A stretch of 64,000 nucleotides of DNA from Capnocytophaga canimorsus (GCF_002302565.1 NZ_CP022382.1:2055001-2119000), one strand, 5' to 3'. Counted from the stretch's first letter, positions 9,326-18,314 are shown. Notes: generated by a model not told the origin, from the letters alone. Numbers and translations are program-made.

Positions 9326-10417
9326 CTATATTTTTGAATTTGCATTCATATACTGATGCATTTTTTCTGCAAATACCTCGTAAGCTTTTGCTAAATTCGG
9401 CATATAACTTTCTAATGTTGGGTAAATATCACGCTGTTTATCATATCTTTCTAACTCAGCCAATAAATCTTCTATCCATACAAAGCCCTCTTGAAGTTGT
9501 TCTTGGGTTTCTTTTCTAATTTCTTGCTCTGAAAAATTATGGTCTTTCATATACTTAATAACGGCAGCACGAACTAAAGCCTCATTAAGCATTGTTTGCC
9601 AATCTTTGTAATATATTGCTTCCATTTTGTCTTTTACCAATTCAAAGATTTTTTCTCCATTTTTCTGAAAAGGTAAAGGGTTTTGGTCTAACAAATAATT
9701 CACAAAAGAATGATTAAACTCGTGAAGTAACGTAGAAAAATAATCTTCAAAAACCACCATTCCTTGCTTATCAGTATTTGAAGCTCCCATTATGGCATAC
9801 ACCTTTCTTTTTTGATTAGGCAAATTCTGTGAAATTCCATAGTTTGTTTTACCATTTCCCAAAGCATTGATAATAATAAACTCTTCATTGGGTTCTTTTC
9901 CGTAAAAAGTTTTATACCAATCTAAGTTTAAACGATTAAAAACGGAATGAAAACGGATACTAGCTTCCTCATATAAAGAACTATTTTCTTTAAAAAATTG
10001 TTCACTTTTGGTTTCCTTGTAAAACTGTTTTAAAAGATTAACAAATTTATTAGCATCTTCTTTTCCCCAACTATTTGCAGGTATAGTTTCCGTAAAAGGG
10101 ATTAAAGGCTCTAAATTTTCATCTAAATGAACAGCCATTTGCATTATATCTTGTGCATAGATTCCATTTTTCTGACGAATTTCTTTTACAAATTTTATCA
10201 ATTCGTGGCTTTTATAAGGAACATAATATTTCTGAATTTTATCCGTATAAAGACTAAAATCTTCCATACTACATTCCCAAGCATCAGCCAATCGAAATAC
10301 AATGCTTAATAACTCCACACGTTTATCAACCTTAGGTTTTGCTAAAATACTTTCGTTTTGAGCAAGTATCTGTATTGTAAACGAAAATGCTACAGCTAAA
10401 AGAAACAATCTTTTCAT
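9326..10417 (-). CDS. Secreted DUF4932-like protein with a HEXXH metallopeptidase motif
   Basis: 363 residues with a classical signal peptide (MKRLFLLAVAFSFTIQILAQ). The middle contains LLHEFNHSFVNYLL, so H232-E233-x-x-H236 forms a HEXXH zinc-binding motif, and 43 residues further on MLNEALVRA supplies a candidate third ligand, E279. That layout is gluzincin-like. The overall sequence resembles Bacteroidota proteins annotated as DUF4932, a family without proven activity that I recall from conserved text such as FHSVFNRLNLDWYKTFYG. A periplasmic or secreted zinc peptidase is inferred. It lies in the run of unrelated genes that separates the debranching enzyme from the glycosyltransferase. Confidence 0.65.
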   Translation of the reverse strand: MKRLFLLAVAFSFTIQILAQNESILAKPKVDKRVELLSIVFRLADAWECSMEDFSLYTDKIQKYYVPYKSHELIKFVKEIRQKNGIYAQDIMQMAVHLDENLEPLIPFTETIPANSWGKEDANKFVNLLKQFYKETKSEQFFKENSSLYEEASIRFHSVFNRLNLDWYKTFYGKEPNEEFIIINALGNGKTNYGISQNLPNQKRKVYAIMGASNTDKQGMVVFEDYFSTLLHEFNHSFVNYLLDQNPLPFQKNGEKIFELVKDKMEAIYYKDWQTMLNEALVRAAVIKYMKDHNFSEQEIRKETQEQLQEGFVWIEDLLAELERYDKQRDIYPTLESYMPNLAKAYEVFAEKMHQYMNANSKI

Positions 10418-10474
10418 AATGGAATGTGTTTTTTAAGAAATTTTGATGTCCTAAAAAAAGGATATATTTATTTT

Positions 10475-10786
10475 CTATCGTTTATCCTCAAAACCAAACT
10501 CTCGCCAACGTTCTTGCGGTTCGCCCATTTTGATGTATTTTTTCAAAAAGGCATATACCTCTTCCGTTTCGGCAATATGTTTTTCTAACTCGGCGGTTTT
10601 TTCTTTGAGTTGAGCTTTAAGTTTTTCCTGTTCTACATTGACCTCCGCTGCTTTTTGGTAGGCAGTGTTTAGTTTGTCACGCATTTGAGCGGTAACACCC
10701 ACAGGCAAATTTTCACCTCGTTCGGTAAGGGCTTTTACTAATAGTTGTGCCGATGTGATGATTTCGGCAAATGACCTTTTTCTCAT
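10475..10786 (-). CDS. Small coiled-coil protein of unknown function
   Basis: 103 residues, highly charged, no signal peptide. Residues about 35-80 (KLNTAYQKAAEVNVEQEKL, AQLKEKTAELEKHIAETEEV) have the heptad-like pattern of a coiled coil; the C-terminus PQERWREFGFEDKR is compact and conserved-looking. I cannot assign a named family. The gene is 62 nt from a 21-bp tandem array on its upstream side, the same arrangement as the other small unknown gene at 24578-25045. Codon use and composition look like a real gene: an uninterrupted frame with strong amphipathic periodicity. Confidence 0.6.
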   Translation of the reverse strand: MRKRSFAEIITSAQLLVKALTERGENLPVGVTAQMRDKLNTAYQKAAEVNVEQEKLKAQLKEKTAELEKHIAETEEVYAFLKKYIKMGEPQERWREFGFEDKR

Positions 10787-10847
10787 CTTAATTTGTCTTT
10801 TATATTATAAAAATAGTTATTCTTGTTGATTTTACAATAAAACAGAT

Positions 10848-11015
10848 GTAGAATTAAAATCTTCTTTAGTAGAACTTTTATATTCTAATGAAGAATTAAA
10901 TAATTCATCAGTAGCATTATATTATCCATAAGAAGAAATATTTTCTTCATCAGAAGATTTTGTTTCTTCACGTGTAGAAGTATTTTCTTCTTATGAAGAT
11001 AAAGGTTCTACGTAT
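10848..11015 (+). repeat. Tandem array of eight degenerate 21-bp units
   Basis: Eight consecutive units of exactly 21 bp, each beginning GTAG or GAAG (10848, 10869, 10890, 10911, 10932, 10953, 10974, 10995) and most ending around TTCTTCATCA or TTCTNN. Units differ at about a third of positions, but length never slips. On the plus strand each unit is seven codons of the type E-E-x-x-S-S-S; one unit has a stop, so it is probably not coding today. The rest of the 10787-11211 gap is plain A/T-rich DNA. Confidence 0.8.
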
Positions 11016-11211
11016 TATCTGTTTTATTCTTTATTATTATCATTTATATTTACTTATAAAAAGGTTTTCTTCTGAACATTTATACGCTTTTTCGTAACGT
11101 ACATATTCACCGATTTCGTTTTTATTTATTCAATAACCCCTTGTTTTCAAACTGCTGACGTGCTTCAATTTATATTTTCTCTTGAACAAGAAAAAGGATA
11201 TATTATTATGA

Positions 11212-11739
11212 TTATTTGAAATTTTCAATATATTTCTTAATCTCAAATTCCGTAAGGGGAGCATCATAAGGTGCATATAATGGGTGCCTTGGATTTTTGG
11301 TATTAGTTAAATTTCCTATTTTCATCCATCTTATAGAATTATCTTGCAATTCATTATAAATTTTCAGAAAACATTCTTTCAAATATTTTCTTTCCAAAAT
11401 CAGGTTTCCCCAAGCAACTAAAATTGTAGGAAATGAATATTTTTGAAGCATACTTTTTATTGTTTTAGTATTCTCTTCAATTAAACTATCATCTTTATCT
11501 ATATGTAAATCGTTTGGTCTTGTTGCTCTCTGAGGATATAAATTAAACATTATAAAAGAATCAAAGTTATTTTTTTCTGCAAATCCCATTACTTTTGTTA
11601 TGGTTTTATCAGCCACTTTGTCATCGGCAGTACTTGGATTTACACCAATAACAAAAAGAGGATTTTTACCTTTTGTTCCTAAAATAAACCGATTTTTTCC
11701 GTCAGAGGACGCCTCATAAATACTAATTGCATATTCCAT
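11212..11739 (-). CDS. DUF1643 domain protein
   Basis: 175 residues. The signature of DUF1643 is clear: LFVIGVNPSTADDKVADKTITKV near the N-terminus (NPSTA core), then NNFDSFIMFNLYPQRATRPNDL and ILVAWGNLI. These residues suggest a small Rossmann-like fold; the biochemical role is unknown. The family is often found on mobile or accessory islands. It is followed on its 3' side by the 21-bp array and is preceded by 83 nt holding a 14-bp perfect palindrome, CGAAAAATTTTTCG (11787-11800). It is probably its own transcription unit inside the interrupted glycogen block. Confidence 0.8.
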   Translation of the reverse strand: MEYAISIYEASSDGKNRFILGTKGKNPLFVIGVNPSTADDKVADKTITKVMGFAEKNNFDSFIMFNLYPQRATRPNDLHIDKDDSLIEENTKTIKSMLQKYSFPTILVAWGNLILERKYLKECFLKIYNELQDNSIRWMKIGNLTNTKNPRHPLYAPYDAPLTEFEIKKYIENFK

Positions 11740-11822
11740 AAGTTGATAAATAATTATTGTTAATGATATATTTTTACTTCTAAGGGCGAAAAATTTTTCG
11801 TAATCACACCTAACATAAATCC

Positions 11823-13772
11823 TTAGGACTCATAATTCATTGTCAGTTGTTTGGCTCGAAGGATTTCGGCTACATTTCGGGCTTTCGAAATGCAACCTCG
11901 CGAACGGAATGGCGGATTTCCATCATAAATTGCCGAAATGGTACTTACGCCGTGTCCGCTTAGTTCTTCCTCAAAATCAGCTAAAATTGCTTCTGCATCA
12001 GGGATATAGGTTTTTCCGTAAATTTTTAAATGAGCTTCTATGTAAAATCCTATAAACCAAGGATGTACCGACCCGTTAAACGTAGCTCGGTCGCGGTCGT
12101 ACACATTGCCAATACTTACGCTTTCGTAACTTTTATTTTTAGGTGACAACGAACGCAATCCTCTTGGGGTGAGCAATTCTTGTCTGACAATGTCCAAAAC
12201 GCGTTTCTTACTTCGCTCATCAAGAGGAGAATATGCCAACGCACAAGGTATCAACTGATTGGGGCGAACATCACGATTTTGATGAGCATAATTCACATAA
12301 TCTGCCAAGTATTTTTTGTCAGAAATCCAAAAGGTTTGATTGAAATTTTCAGCAATCATCATAGGCAAATCGCTCCATTCTTTCAGAAAATCTTTATCCT
12401 TTGAGGCTTCTGCCAAAGCAAGTGCATAACAAACAGCATTGTACCACAACGCATTGACTTCCACTACATAACCGTTTCTCGGAACAATGGCTCCGCCATC
12501 AAATTGAGCATCGACCCACGTTAGCGGACGACTAATATCTTCCGACCAAATCAGTCCGTTGTTATCCATTCGTATGGATTTATGCTGTCCATTTTTGTAA
12601 GTTTCCAAAATGGTTCGCATCAACTCGCCAAAGTCTTTCCAAAGTTGTTTTGGCGTTTTTTTGGTGTATTTTTCATACTGCTGAATTGTCCAAAAAAACC
12701 AAAGTGAAGTGTCGGCATCATATTGACGTTCAGCTACGTGCGTACTTACTGTTTTTTCAAAAAGTCCATTGGAAAAATATTTTTTAACTGATGTAAGTAC
12801 CTCATCGAACGTCTTTTGAGTGTTTTCTGCCAAAGCAATTCCCGGCAAGGCGATGAACGTATCGCGTGTGTTACTATTGTACCAATGATAACCTTCTTTC
12901 ACGCGAATTTCTCCTGCTTTCTGAATTAGAAATTGCGTAGCAGAATAGTTAAGGCATTCCTCAAACGAGTTTCGCTCGCGACGCTGATTGATAAGTCGGG
13001 TGAATTTCTGTTTGAGTTGTTTGCTGTTGTTTTCCTCCGTACTTGCCGAAAATACAACACTTTCGCCTTTTTTGATATTTAACTCGAAATAACCAAGCGT
13101 GAGCAAATCTTCCGTATAATCGTATCCGCGTTCTTTTTCTTTTTTATAAAATATATTACAATTCCAATTCGGTTGGTATTCAAAATCAGTATCTTGGCTT
13201 AATTGCAAATGCAAATACGGAAAATCAGGATAAAGTTTGGTTTTGATTCCGCCTTCAATTTTCTCAATATTTTTGTTTGCTAAATCATTGACTTTACTTA
13301 ACGAATGAATATCACGAAATGCCAATAACGGATTCAACCTCAACTTAGTAGGGGAGTGGGCTTCGAGCAAGGTGTAACGCACCAAAACCTGAGGTTCGTT
13401 ATGCACCATCAGAATTTCTTTTTTGAGCGTTACGCCCCCCACCTGATAGATAACAGTAAAGGCTTTTTCGTAGGAAACGTCCACGATATATTTATGTCCG
13501 CGAGGTTCGTACGTTTCGGGATATTGATGCACGGCAAAGTTAAAATCGCGTCCGTGTTGAATGATGGTTTCATCAAGTGAAGACAACAACACGTGATTCT
13601 GCCCTCTAAAATTTTCAAGTGGAACTACCAAAAGTCCGTGATATTTTCGTGTATTGCAAAAAACAAGGGTAGAAGAGCTGTATCCGCCCCCGCGATTGGT
13701 GCCAAGAAACTCTCTGTCAAGAGAATATTCCAAATTGATTAATTCTTTCTTTTTGAATGTTAAATAACTCAT
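11823..13772 (-). CDS. Glycogen debranching enzyme, GH133 amylo-alpha-1,6-glucosidase
   Basis: 649 residues, the size of the archaeal/bacterial short debranching enzymes. Residues 1 to about 230 form the N-terminal beta domain (REFLGTNRGGGYSSSTLVFC, RKYHGLLVVPL); residues about 290-645 form the (alpha/alpha)6 catalytic domain, with DTFIALPGIAL, LIWSEDISRPLTWVDAQFDGG and YDRDRATFNGSVHPWFIG. These contain the acidic residues expected at the GH133 active site. It removes alpha-1,6 branch stubs so that the phosphorylase can continue. It starts 16 nt after the Fic gene stop and is part of the tight glgB-S51-Fic-debranching run. No signal peptide, so it acts on intracellular glycogen. Confidence 0.92.
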   Translation of the reverse strand: MSYLTFKKKELINLEYSLDREFLGTNRGGGYSSSTLVFCNTRKYHGLLVVPLENFRGQNHVLLSSLDETIIQHGRDFNFAVHQYPETYEPRGHKYIVDVSYEKAFTVIYQVGGVTLKKEILMVHNEPQVLVRYTLLEAHSPTKLRLNPLLAFRDIHSLSKVNDLANKNIEKIEGGIKTKLYPDFPYLHLQLSQDTDFEYQPNWNCNIFYKKEKERGYDYTEDLLTLGYFELNIKKGESVVFSASTEENNSKQLKQKFTRLINQRRERNSFEECLNYSATQFLIQKAGEIRVKEGYHWYNSNTRDTFIALPGIALAENTQKTFDEVLTSVKKYFSNGLFEKTVSTHVAERQYDADTSLWFFWTIQQYEKYTKKTPKQLWKDFGELMRTILETYKNGQHKSIRMDNNGLIWSEDISRPLTWVDAQFDGGAIVPRNGYVVEVNALWYNAVCYALALAEASKDKDFLKEWSDLPMMIAENFNQTFWISDKKYLADYVNYAHQNRDVRPNQLIPCALAYSPLDERSKKRVLDIVRQELLTPRGLRSLSPKNKSYESVSIGNVYDRDRATFNGSVHPWFIGFYIEAHLKIYGKTYIPDAEAILADFEEELSGHGVSTISAIYDGNPPFRSRGCISKARNVAEILRAKQLTMNYES

Positions 13773-13788
13773 TATCTTATTTTTTTAT

Positions 13789-14775
13789 TCAGACGTTAAT
13801 GAAATGTTCTGTTAAACGTATTATTAATTCTTTTTGTTCAGGTTTACTTTCAGCAACTAATAAAGCTAAAGCAACCAATGTATTGTCGTTGATTAAGTTT
13901 TCCACAGGTTTTTGCAAAAGATGTTGATTGATACGCAAATACCATAAAAACAAAAATGCTCCCGTACGTTTGTTTCCATCGGCAAACGGATGATTTTTTA
14001 TGATGAAATAGAGTAAATGAGCCGCTCTACTTGCTACATTGGGGTAAAAATATTCCTCACCGAAACCTTGCTCAATGGTAGCCAATGCCGACTCAAGTCC
14101 GCTACTGCGTATTTGTCCGAAAAGTTCACTAGCCTCCCCCTTTTCAACGAGTGATTTTTTGAGTTGGTCAATGGCTTTTAAAACGTCTTCATACGGCAAA
14201 GCGTTCATTTCTTGGTTTTTTAAAGAACTTTTTGGTAGGCTCTGTTGGTCATAAGCTTGTAATAAACTCCAACTTTTTGCATATTCTTGCACAACTTTCA
14301 GTACCGCAACACCTTCATCGTTTATCAAAGTTTGATTTTCCAAAGTGGAACTCAACAACGAAAGGACTTCATTAAATTCGATACCTCGCTCTTTTAAGCG
14401 TTGTTCATTAATGGTATAACCTTGAACCAAGTGTTGTTTTAGGGTTTGTGTCGCCCATTTGCGGAATTGAGTTGCTCTCTTAGAGCTAACTCTATATCCA
14501 ACAGACAAAATTGCGTCAAGATTATAATGTTTTAACGTTCTCTTAACCTGCCTTTTTCCTTCTTGACGAACTACCGAGAAATCCTCGGTAGTTGAAAATT
14601 CATCTAATTCCTCTTCTAAAAAAATATTTTTTAAATGCAAACCGATATTGTCCGTACTTGTATCAAACAAAAAAGACATTTGCGACTGCGTAAGCCACAC
14701 TGTTTCCTTCTCCAAGGAAACCTGCAATGAAATTTTTTTGTCGTCAGTGGTAAATATTTTTATTTCATTTATCAT
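13789..14775 (-). CDS. RhuM-like / Fic-Doc fusion protein
   Basis: 328 residues, two parts. Residues 1 to about 140 resemble the RhuM (virulence protein) domain: VWLTQSQMSFLFDTSTDNIG, RQVKRTLKHYNLDAILSVGYRV and ATQFRKWATQTLK. The C-terminal part is a Fic/Doc domain with the active-site loop HPFADGNKRTG at 262-272. The lysine after the asparagine (K269) is the Doc-type variant HxFx(D/N)(A/G)NKR, whereas AMP-transferring Fic proteins usually have glycine. P1 Doc with this loop phosphorylates EF-Tu, so kinase-like activity is possible but unproven. No antitoxin gene is adjacent. Gaps are 10 nt to the upstream S51 gene and 16 nt to the debranching enzyme, so it is probably cotranscribed with glycogen genes. 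Confidence 0.88.
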   Translation of the reverse strand: MINEIKIFTTDDKKISLQVSLEKETVWLTQSQMSFLFDTSTDNIGLHLKNIFLEEELDEFSTTEDFSVVRQEGKRQVKRTLKHYNLDAILSVGYRVSSKRATQFRKWATQTLKQHLVQGYTINEQRLKERGIEFNEVLSLLSSTLENQTLINDEGVAVLKVVQEYAKSWSLLQAYDQQSLPKSSLKNQEMNALPYEDVLKAIDQLKKSLVEKGEASELFGQIRSSGLESALATIEQGFGEEYFYPNVASRAAHLLYFIIKNHPFADGNKRTGAFLFLWYLRINQHLLQKPVENLINDNTLVALALLVAESKPEQKELIIRLTEHFINV

Positions 14776-14785
14776 TTAATCGTGA

Positions 14786-15991
14786 TTACTTCATATTTAA
14801 TCCAGTTGTTGTAAAATTTGCACATACTGATTTTTCTTCCGCTCGTTGGATAATGATTTTTGCTTTTTCTCGAAATGTAATTTCACTTTCCAATAATGTT
14901 TCTCCTCCAATATCTTCTCCCATACTTACCCAAAAACCATTACAATTATAAAAATATCGTATGCCATATCCAAAATCATCAATGTATGCATCATTTACAA
15001 TTCCAGCAATTTTATCCTGATACACAAATATTTTTTCTATATTAATATTCAATATTTCATCTCTTTTTGAGTCGTTAATTCCATCTTTGTATAAAATCAT
15101 TTTTTTCATTTCAGAAATATATGCAGTCAAAGGAGTTTTTATATCACTTAAAGTTAATAAATCTTTTATTTTTTTATTAACCAATTGATTTGTATAAGAA
15201 TTCTCAGGAATTGCACTAGACCTAAGAACAATTTTTGCATTCATTTTGACTGACTTTACATCTCCTTTTTCAGAATATACTTGATAACAATTATGCATAT
15301 CACTTTGACTAATAAAATCTACTGCCTTTCCATTTTTGAAAAGAATTCCTGCCAGTTCATCTGTGGCATATCCCGATTTGATTTTATTTTCCATTATCAT
15401 TTGATGATAGAGATTTTGCCTTTCTTTTTGTGAATAATGAGGACAATTACTATAAGGTAAAAAAGCTAATCCATCAACTATACTCAAATTAGTAGGACGC
15501 GAATCGCTAATTCCATTTTCAAACCAACAGATGGAACCTGCACTGCCTCCCGCCAAAATAATTCCTTTTTTCAACGCTTTTCTTAGTACATCATCAATTT
15601 GCTGAGCTTTCCAAATTCCAATCATATTCAGTGTGTTACCTCCACCTACAATGATAGCATCACAATTGAGTAAAATTTCTTCAAACGATTGATTTTCGTT
15701 GGAAGAACTAACCCATACATTCAGTACGATGGTTTCTATCTTTAATTTGTCACAAATATTTTTCCAATATTTAATGTTTTCTGAGTTATCAGCACTTGCA
15801 GTGGGTACATAACATATCTTAGGATTTTTTTTATTCGTTAGCCCCATTATATACTCGGTGAATTTCAAATTAATATCACCTCCCCAAATGAAAATAATCT
15901 CTTCTTTCTGTGTTTTATGTTGTGCCTTTAAACCATTTATAAAACCAAGAGAAAATATAACAAACAAATAAACTACTCGAAATTTCATCAC
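14786..15991 (-). CDS. Secreted S51-type peptidase / cyanophycinase-like hydrolase
   Basis: 401 residues with a signal peptide (MMKFRVVYLFVIFSLGFING). The first 240 residues follow the peptidase E / cyanophycinase (S51) pattern: FIWGGDINLKFTEYIMGL, CDAIIVGGGNTLNMIGIWKA, and the nucleophile elbow GGSAGS with Ser150, followed by His185 in NCPHYSQ. Known members cleave N-terminal Asp-Xaa dipeptides or cyanophycin. About 160 extra C-terminal residues have no family I recognise. An export signal is unusual next to cytoplasmic glycogen enzymes; gaps of 15 nt to glgB and 10 nt to the Fic gene imply one transcript. Substrate is unknown. Confidence 0.8.
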   Translation of the reverse strand: MMKFRVVYLFVIFSLGFINGLKAQHKTQKEEIIFIWGGDINLKFTEYIMGLTNKKNPKICYVPTASADNSENIKYWKNICDKLKIETIVLNVWVSSSNENQSFEEILLNCDAIIVGGGNTLNMIGIWKAQQIDDVLRKALKKGIILAGGSAGSICWFENGISDSRPTNLSIVDGLAFLPYSNCPHYSQKERQNLYHQMIMENKIKSGYATDELAGILFKNGKAVDFISQSDMHNCYQVYSEKGDVKSVKMNAKIVLRSSAIPENSYTNQLVNKKIKDLLTLSDIKTPLTAYISEMKKMILYKDGINDSKRDEILNINIEKIFVYQDKIAGIVNDAYIDDFGYGIRYFYNCNGFWVSMGEDIGGETLLESEITFREKAKIIIQRAEEKSVCANFTTTGLNMK

Positions 15992-16006
15992 TCTACAATT
16001 AAAAAA

Positions 16007-17986
16007 CTACTCATTCATTTTCAAAACAATAGCTAACCTTGACGGAACATACAAACTGATTAAATTCTTCTCGTGCTTATACTGCGTAAAATGCTCGACA
16101 TTTTCATCGATACGATTTTGACCTCCAAAGTTCGGATTATCTGAATTTAAAACATAGGTGTATTTTCCTGCTTCTACCTCAAATTCATAATTATTAAACG
16201 ACTCGGACGGATTGAAATTAAACACAAACAAAAATCCACCTCGTTCAAAAGCTAAAATCTGACGTTCGTTATCACGAACCAAAATATTAGGCATTTGTTC
16301 GAGTAAATTATTGTTTTTCACAAAATGAATCATCGCCCTATCAAAATTATTCAAATATTTGAATTTCAGATTTTCATCATCAAGCAAACTCCACAAACGA
16401 CGCGCGTGGTTGTAGCTCCAACCATTTCCTTCACGCGGAAAATCAATCCATTCAGGGTGCCCCCATTCGTTCCCCATAAATGCCAAATAGCCATTTCCTG
16501 CTGTGGCAATGGTTACCAAACGAATCATTTTATGTAAAGCGATGGCTCTGTCAATCACCAAATTTTGGTCGAAAACGCTCATTCCTGAATAAATTTCCTT
16601 ATCCGCCAAACGGAAGAAAATCGTTTTGTCGCCCACTAAGGCTTGGTCGTGGCTTTCGGCGTAACTGATAGTTTTTTCTTCTAAACGTTTGTTAGTCAGT
16701 TCGTAATAGATATCGCCCACGTGCCAATCTTCATCTTTGTAATCTTCCAAAAGTTTAATCCAATAATCGGGAACGCCCATATGCATTTTATAATCGAAGC
16801 CTATTCCACCTCCTTCAATAGGAAATGCCAAACCCGGAATTCCGCTCATTTCTTCGGCAATGGTAATGGCTTTCGGATGTATTTCGTGAATAAGCTGATT
16901 TACCAAAGTCAGATATGTTATCGCATCAATATCTTGATTTCCATCATAATACAAAGAATAATTAGTGAAGGCTTTTCCTAATCCGTGGTCAAAGTAAATC
17001 ATACTTGTAACGCCATCAAATCGGAAGCCATCAAACTGAAATTCTTCCAACCAATATTTACAATTAGAAAGCAGAAAATTAAGCACTTGTGGTTTTCCGT
17101 AATCGAACAAACGCGAATCCCACTGCGGATGTTTTCCTCTTTCGCCCGAATGGAAATACAAATAATCCGTGCCATCAAAATAGCCCAATCCTTCGGCTTC
17201 GTTGCTTACCGAATGCGAATGTACAATATCCAAAATGACTTTAATTCCTAATCCGTGAGCTGTGTCTATCAACTCTTTAAGCTCTTCAGGCGTTCCAAAA
17301 CGAGAACTCACAGCGAAGAAATTTGCTACCTGATAACCGAACGAACCATAATACGGATGTTCCTGAATTGCCATAAGTTGAATAGTATTGTAGCCCAAAG
17401 AAGCAATTCGAGGCAACACAAACAGACGGAATTCGGTAAAAGAAGTCACTTTTCTTTGTTCGGAGCTCATACCAATATGAGCTTCATAAATTAGAGGAGA
17501 ATTCGTTTGAGAAGGTCGAACATTTTTACATTGATAGGGCTTTTCAGGTTGCCAAACTTGGGCGGTAAAAACTTTTGTATATTCGTCCTGAACTACTCTT
17601 TTCACGTGTGAAGGAAGCCTTTCTGCTCCGCCACCTTGCCATTCTACGTACAATTTGTACAAATCGCCGTGCGAAAGTTCCAATTTTGGTAAACGAATTT
17701 CCCAATTTTCGTGGTCTATTTTTGTAAAAGTATATTTTTCAGTTGGTTGCCAATCGTTTTTGTCAAAAAGTAGATATATTTTTGTGGCATTCGGAGCCCA
17801 TTCTCTCAAAATCCATTCATTTTCCGTAAAATGCAATCCGTAAAACAAGTGAGAATTTATATTATCAGACAGACGAGCACAATTTCCTCGCATTTTTTTC
17901 TGAGTTTGCAGGAAATGTGCGTGACGTTGCTTGATGATTGGGGTGTATTTTGTTAAATCCTTATCTGTTTCGAATAGTCGTAGCAT
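16007..17986 (-). CDS. glgB: 1,4-alpha-glucan branching enzyme (GH13)
   Basis: 659 residues. Residues about 45-140 are a CBM48 immunoglobulin-like domain (HFTENEWILREWAPNATKIY), about 165-540 the GH13 barrel, and the rest a C-terminal beta domain. Active-site residues are present: nucleophile D324 in FRFDGVTSM, acid/base E378 in ITIAEEMSG, and the transition-state pair in SYAESHDQ. The branch of the family is the eukaryotic-like one (FGTPEELKELIDTAHGLGI, NEWGHPEWIDFPREGNGWSY). It cuts alpha-1,4 chains and reattaches them by alpha-1,6 links, acting on the polymer made by the GT3 enzyme. It is the first gene of the minus-strand run and faces rplU across a 328-nt gap. Confidence 0.96.
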   Translation of the reverse strand: MLRLFETDKDLTKYTPIIKQRHAHFLQTQKKMRGNCARLSDNINSHLFYGLHFTENEWILREWAPNATKIYLLFDKNDWQPTEKYTFTKIDHENWEIRLPKLELSHGDLYKLYVEWQGGGAERLPSHVKRVVQDEYTKVFTAQVWQPEKPYQCKNVRPSQTNSPLIYEAHIGMSSEQRKVTSFTEFRLFVLPRIASLGYNTIQLMAIQEHPYYGSFGYQVANFFAVSSRFGTPEELKELIDTAHGLGIKVILDIVHSHSVSNEAEGLGYFDGTDYLYFHSGERGKHPQWDSRLFDYGKPQVLNFLLSNCKYWLEEFQFDGFRFDGVTSMIYFDHGLGKAFTNYSLYYDGNQDIDAITYLTLVNQLIHEIHPKAITIAEEMSGIPGLAFPIEGGGIGFDYKMHMGVPDYWIKLLEDYKDEDWHVGDIYYELTNKRLEEKTISYAESHDQALVGDKTIFFRLADKEIYSGMSVFDQNLVIDRAIALHKMIRLVTIATAGNGYLAFMGNEWGHPEWIDFPREGNGWSYNHARRLWSLLDDENLKFKYLNNFDRAMIHFVKNNNLLEQMPNILVRDNERQILAFERGGFLFVFNFNPSESFNNYEFEVEAGKYTYVLNSDNPNFGGQNRIDENVEHFTQYKHEKNLISLYVPSRLAIVLKMNE

Positions 17987-18314
17987 ATTAAATTTTGGTT
18001 AATTTTTTGGTGAAAGATGCTTTCTATTTAAGAGTTAAAGGTATGTTTTTTTTTGGACAAAACCTAAACTTTTTTAATAAAATATAAGAGTGTTAATCTT
18101 CTCGTTTTCAGTTTTTTATATCTTATTTTTGTGTTTAAGGTCTTTCTTATTTCATACATACTTTGTGAAAAAAGAATCAAAACACTTAAAAAATACACAA
18201 AAAATTGAAATTCTTTGTATGGGGAGCCTATAGGGCATTTGGTAATTACAAGTAAAAAGGTTATATTTGCCCCCGTTTTAGTAAGAAATCAAAGAAATAA
18301 TTAATTTTAAAGCT
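17987..18314. other. Divergent intergenic region between glgB and rplU
   Basis: No gene seen. It holds the rplU promoter (18239-18269) and a second weak plus-strand TAnnTTTG match at 18124-18131 (TATTTTTG). For glgB I see only an imperfect minus-strand match (TAGGTTTTG, one base too long) near 18057-18067. The rest is A/T-rich without clear hairpins. Confidence 0.6.
18239..18269 (+). promoter_or_regulatory. Promoter of rplU-rpmA
   Basis: TTG (18239-18241), a 20-nt spacer and TATATTTG (18262-18269) match both Bacteroidota sigma-factor elements. Transcription would start near 18276, about 40 nt before the rplU ATG. Confidence 0.75.

Noticed and set aside
11122..11169. Minus-strand 15-codon stretch reading IEARQQFENKGLLNK followed by a stop
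   Set aside because: It looks like a protein C-terminus, but a stop precedes it directly and no upstream frame continues it. Too short to call a gene remnant.
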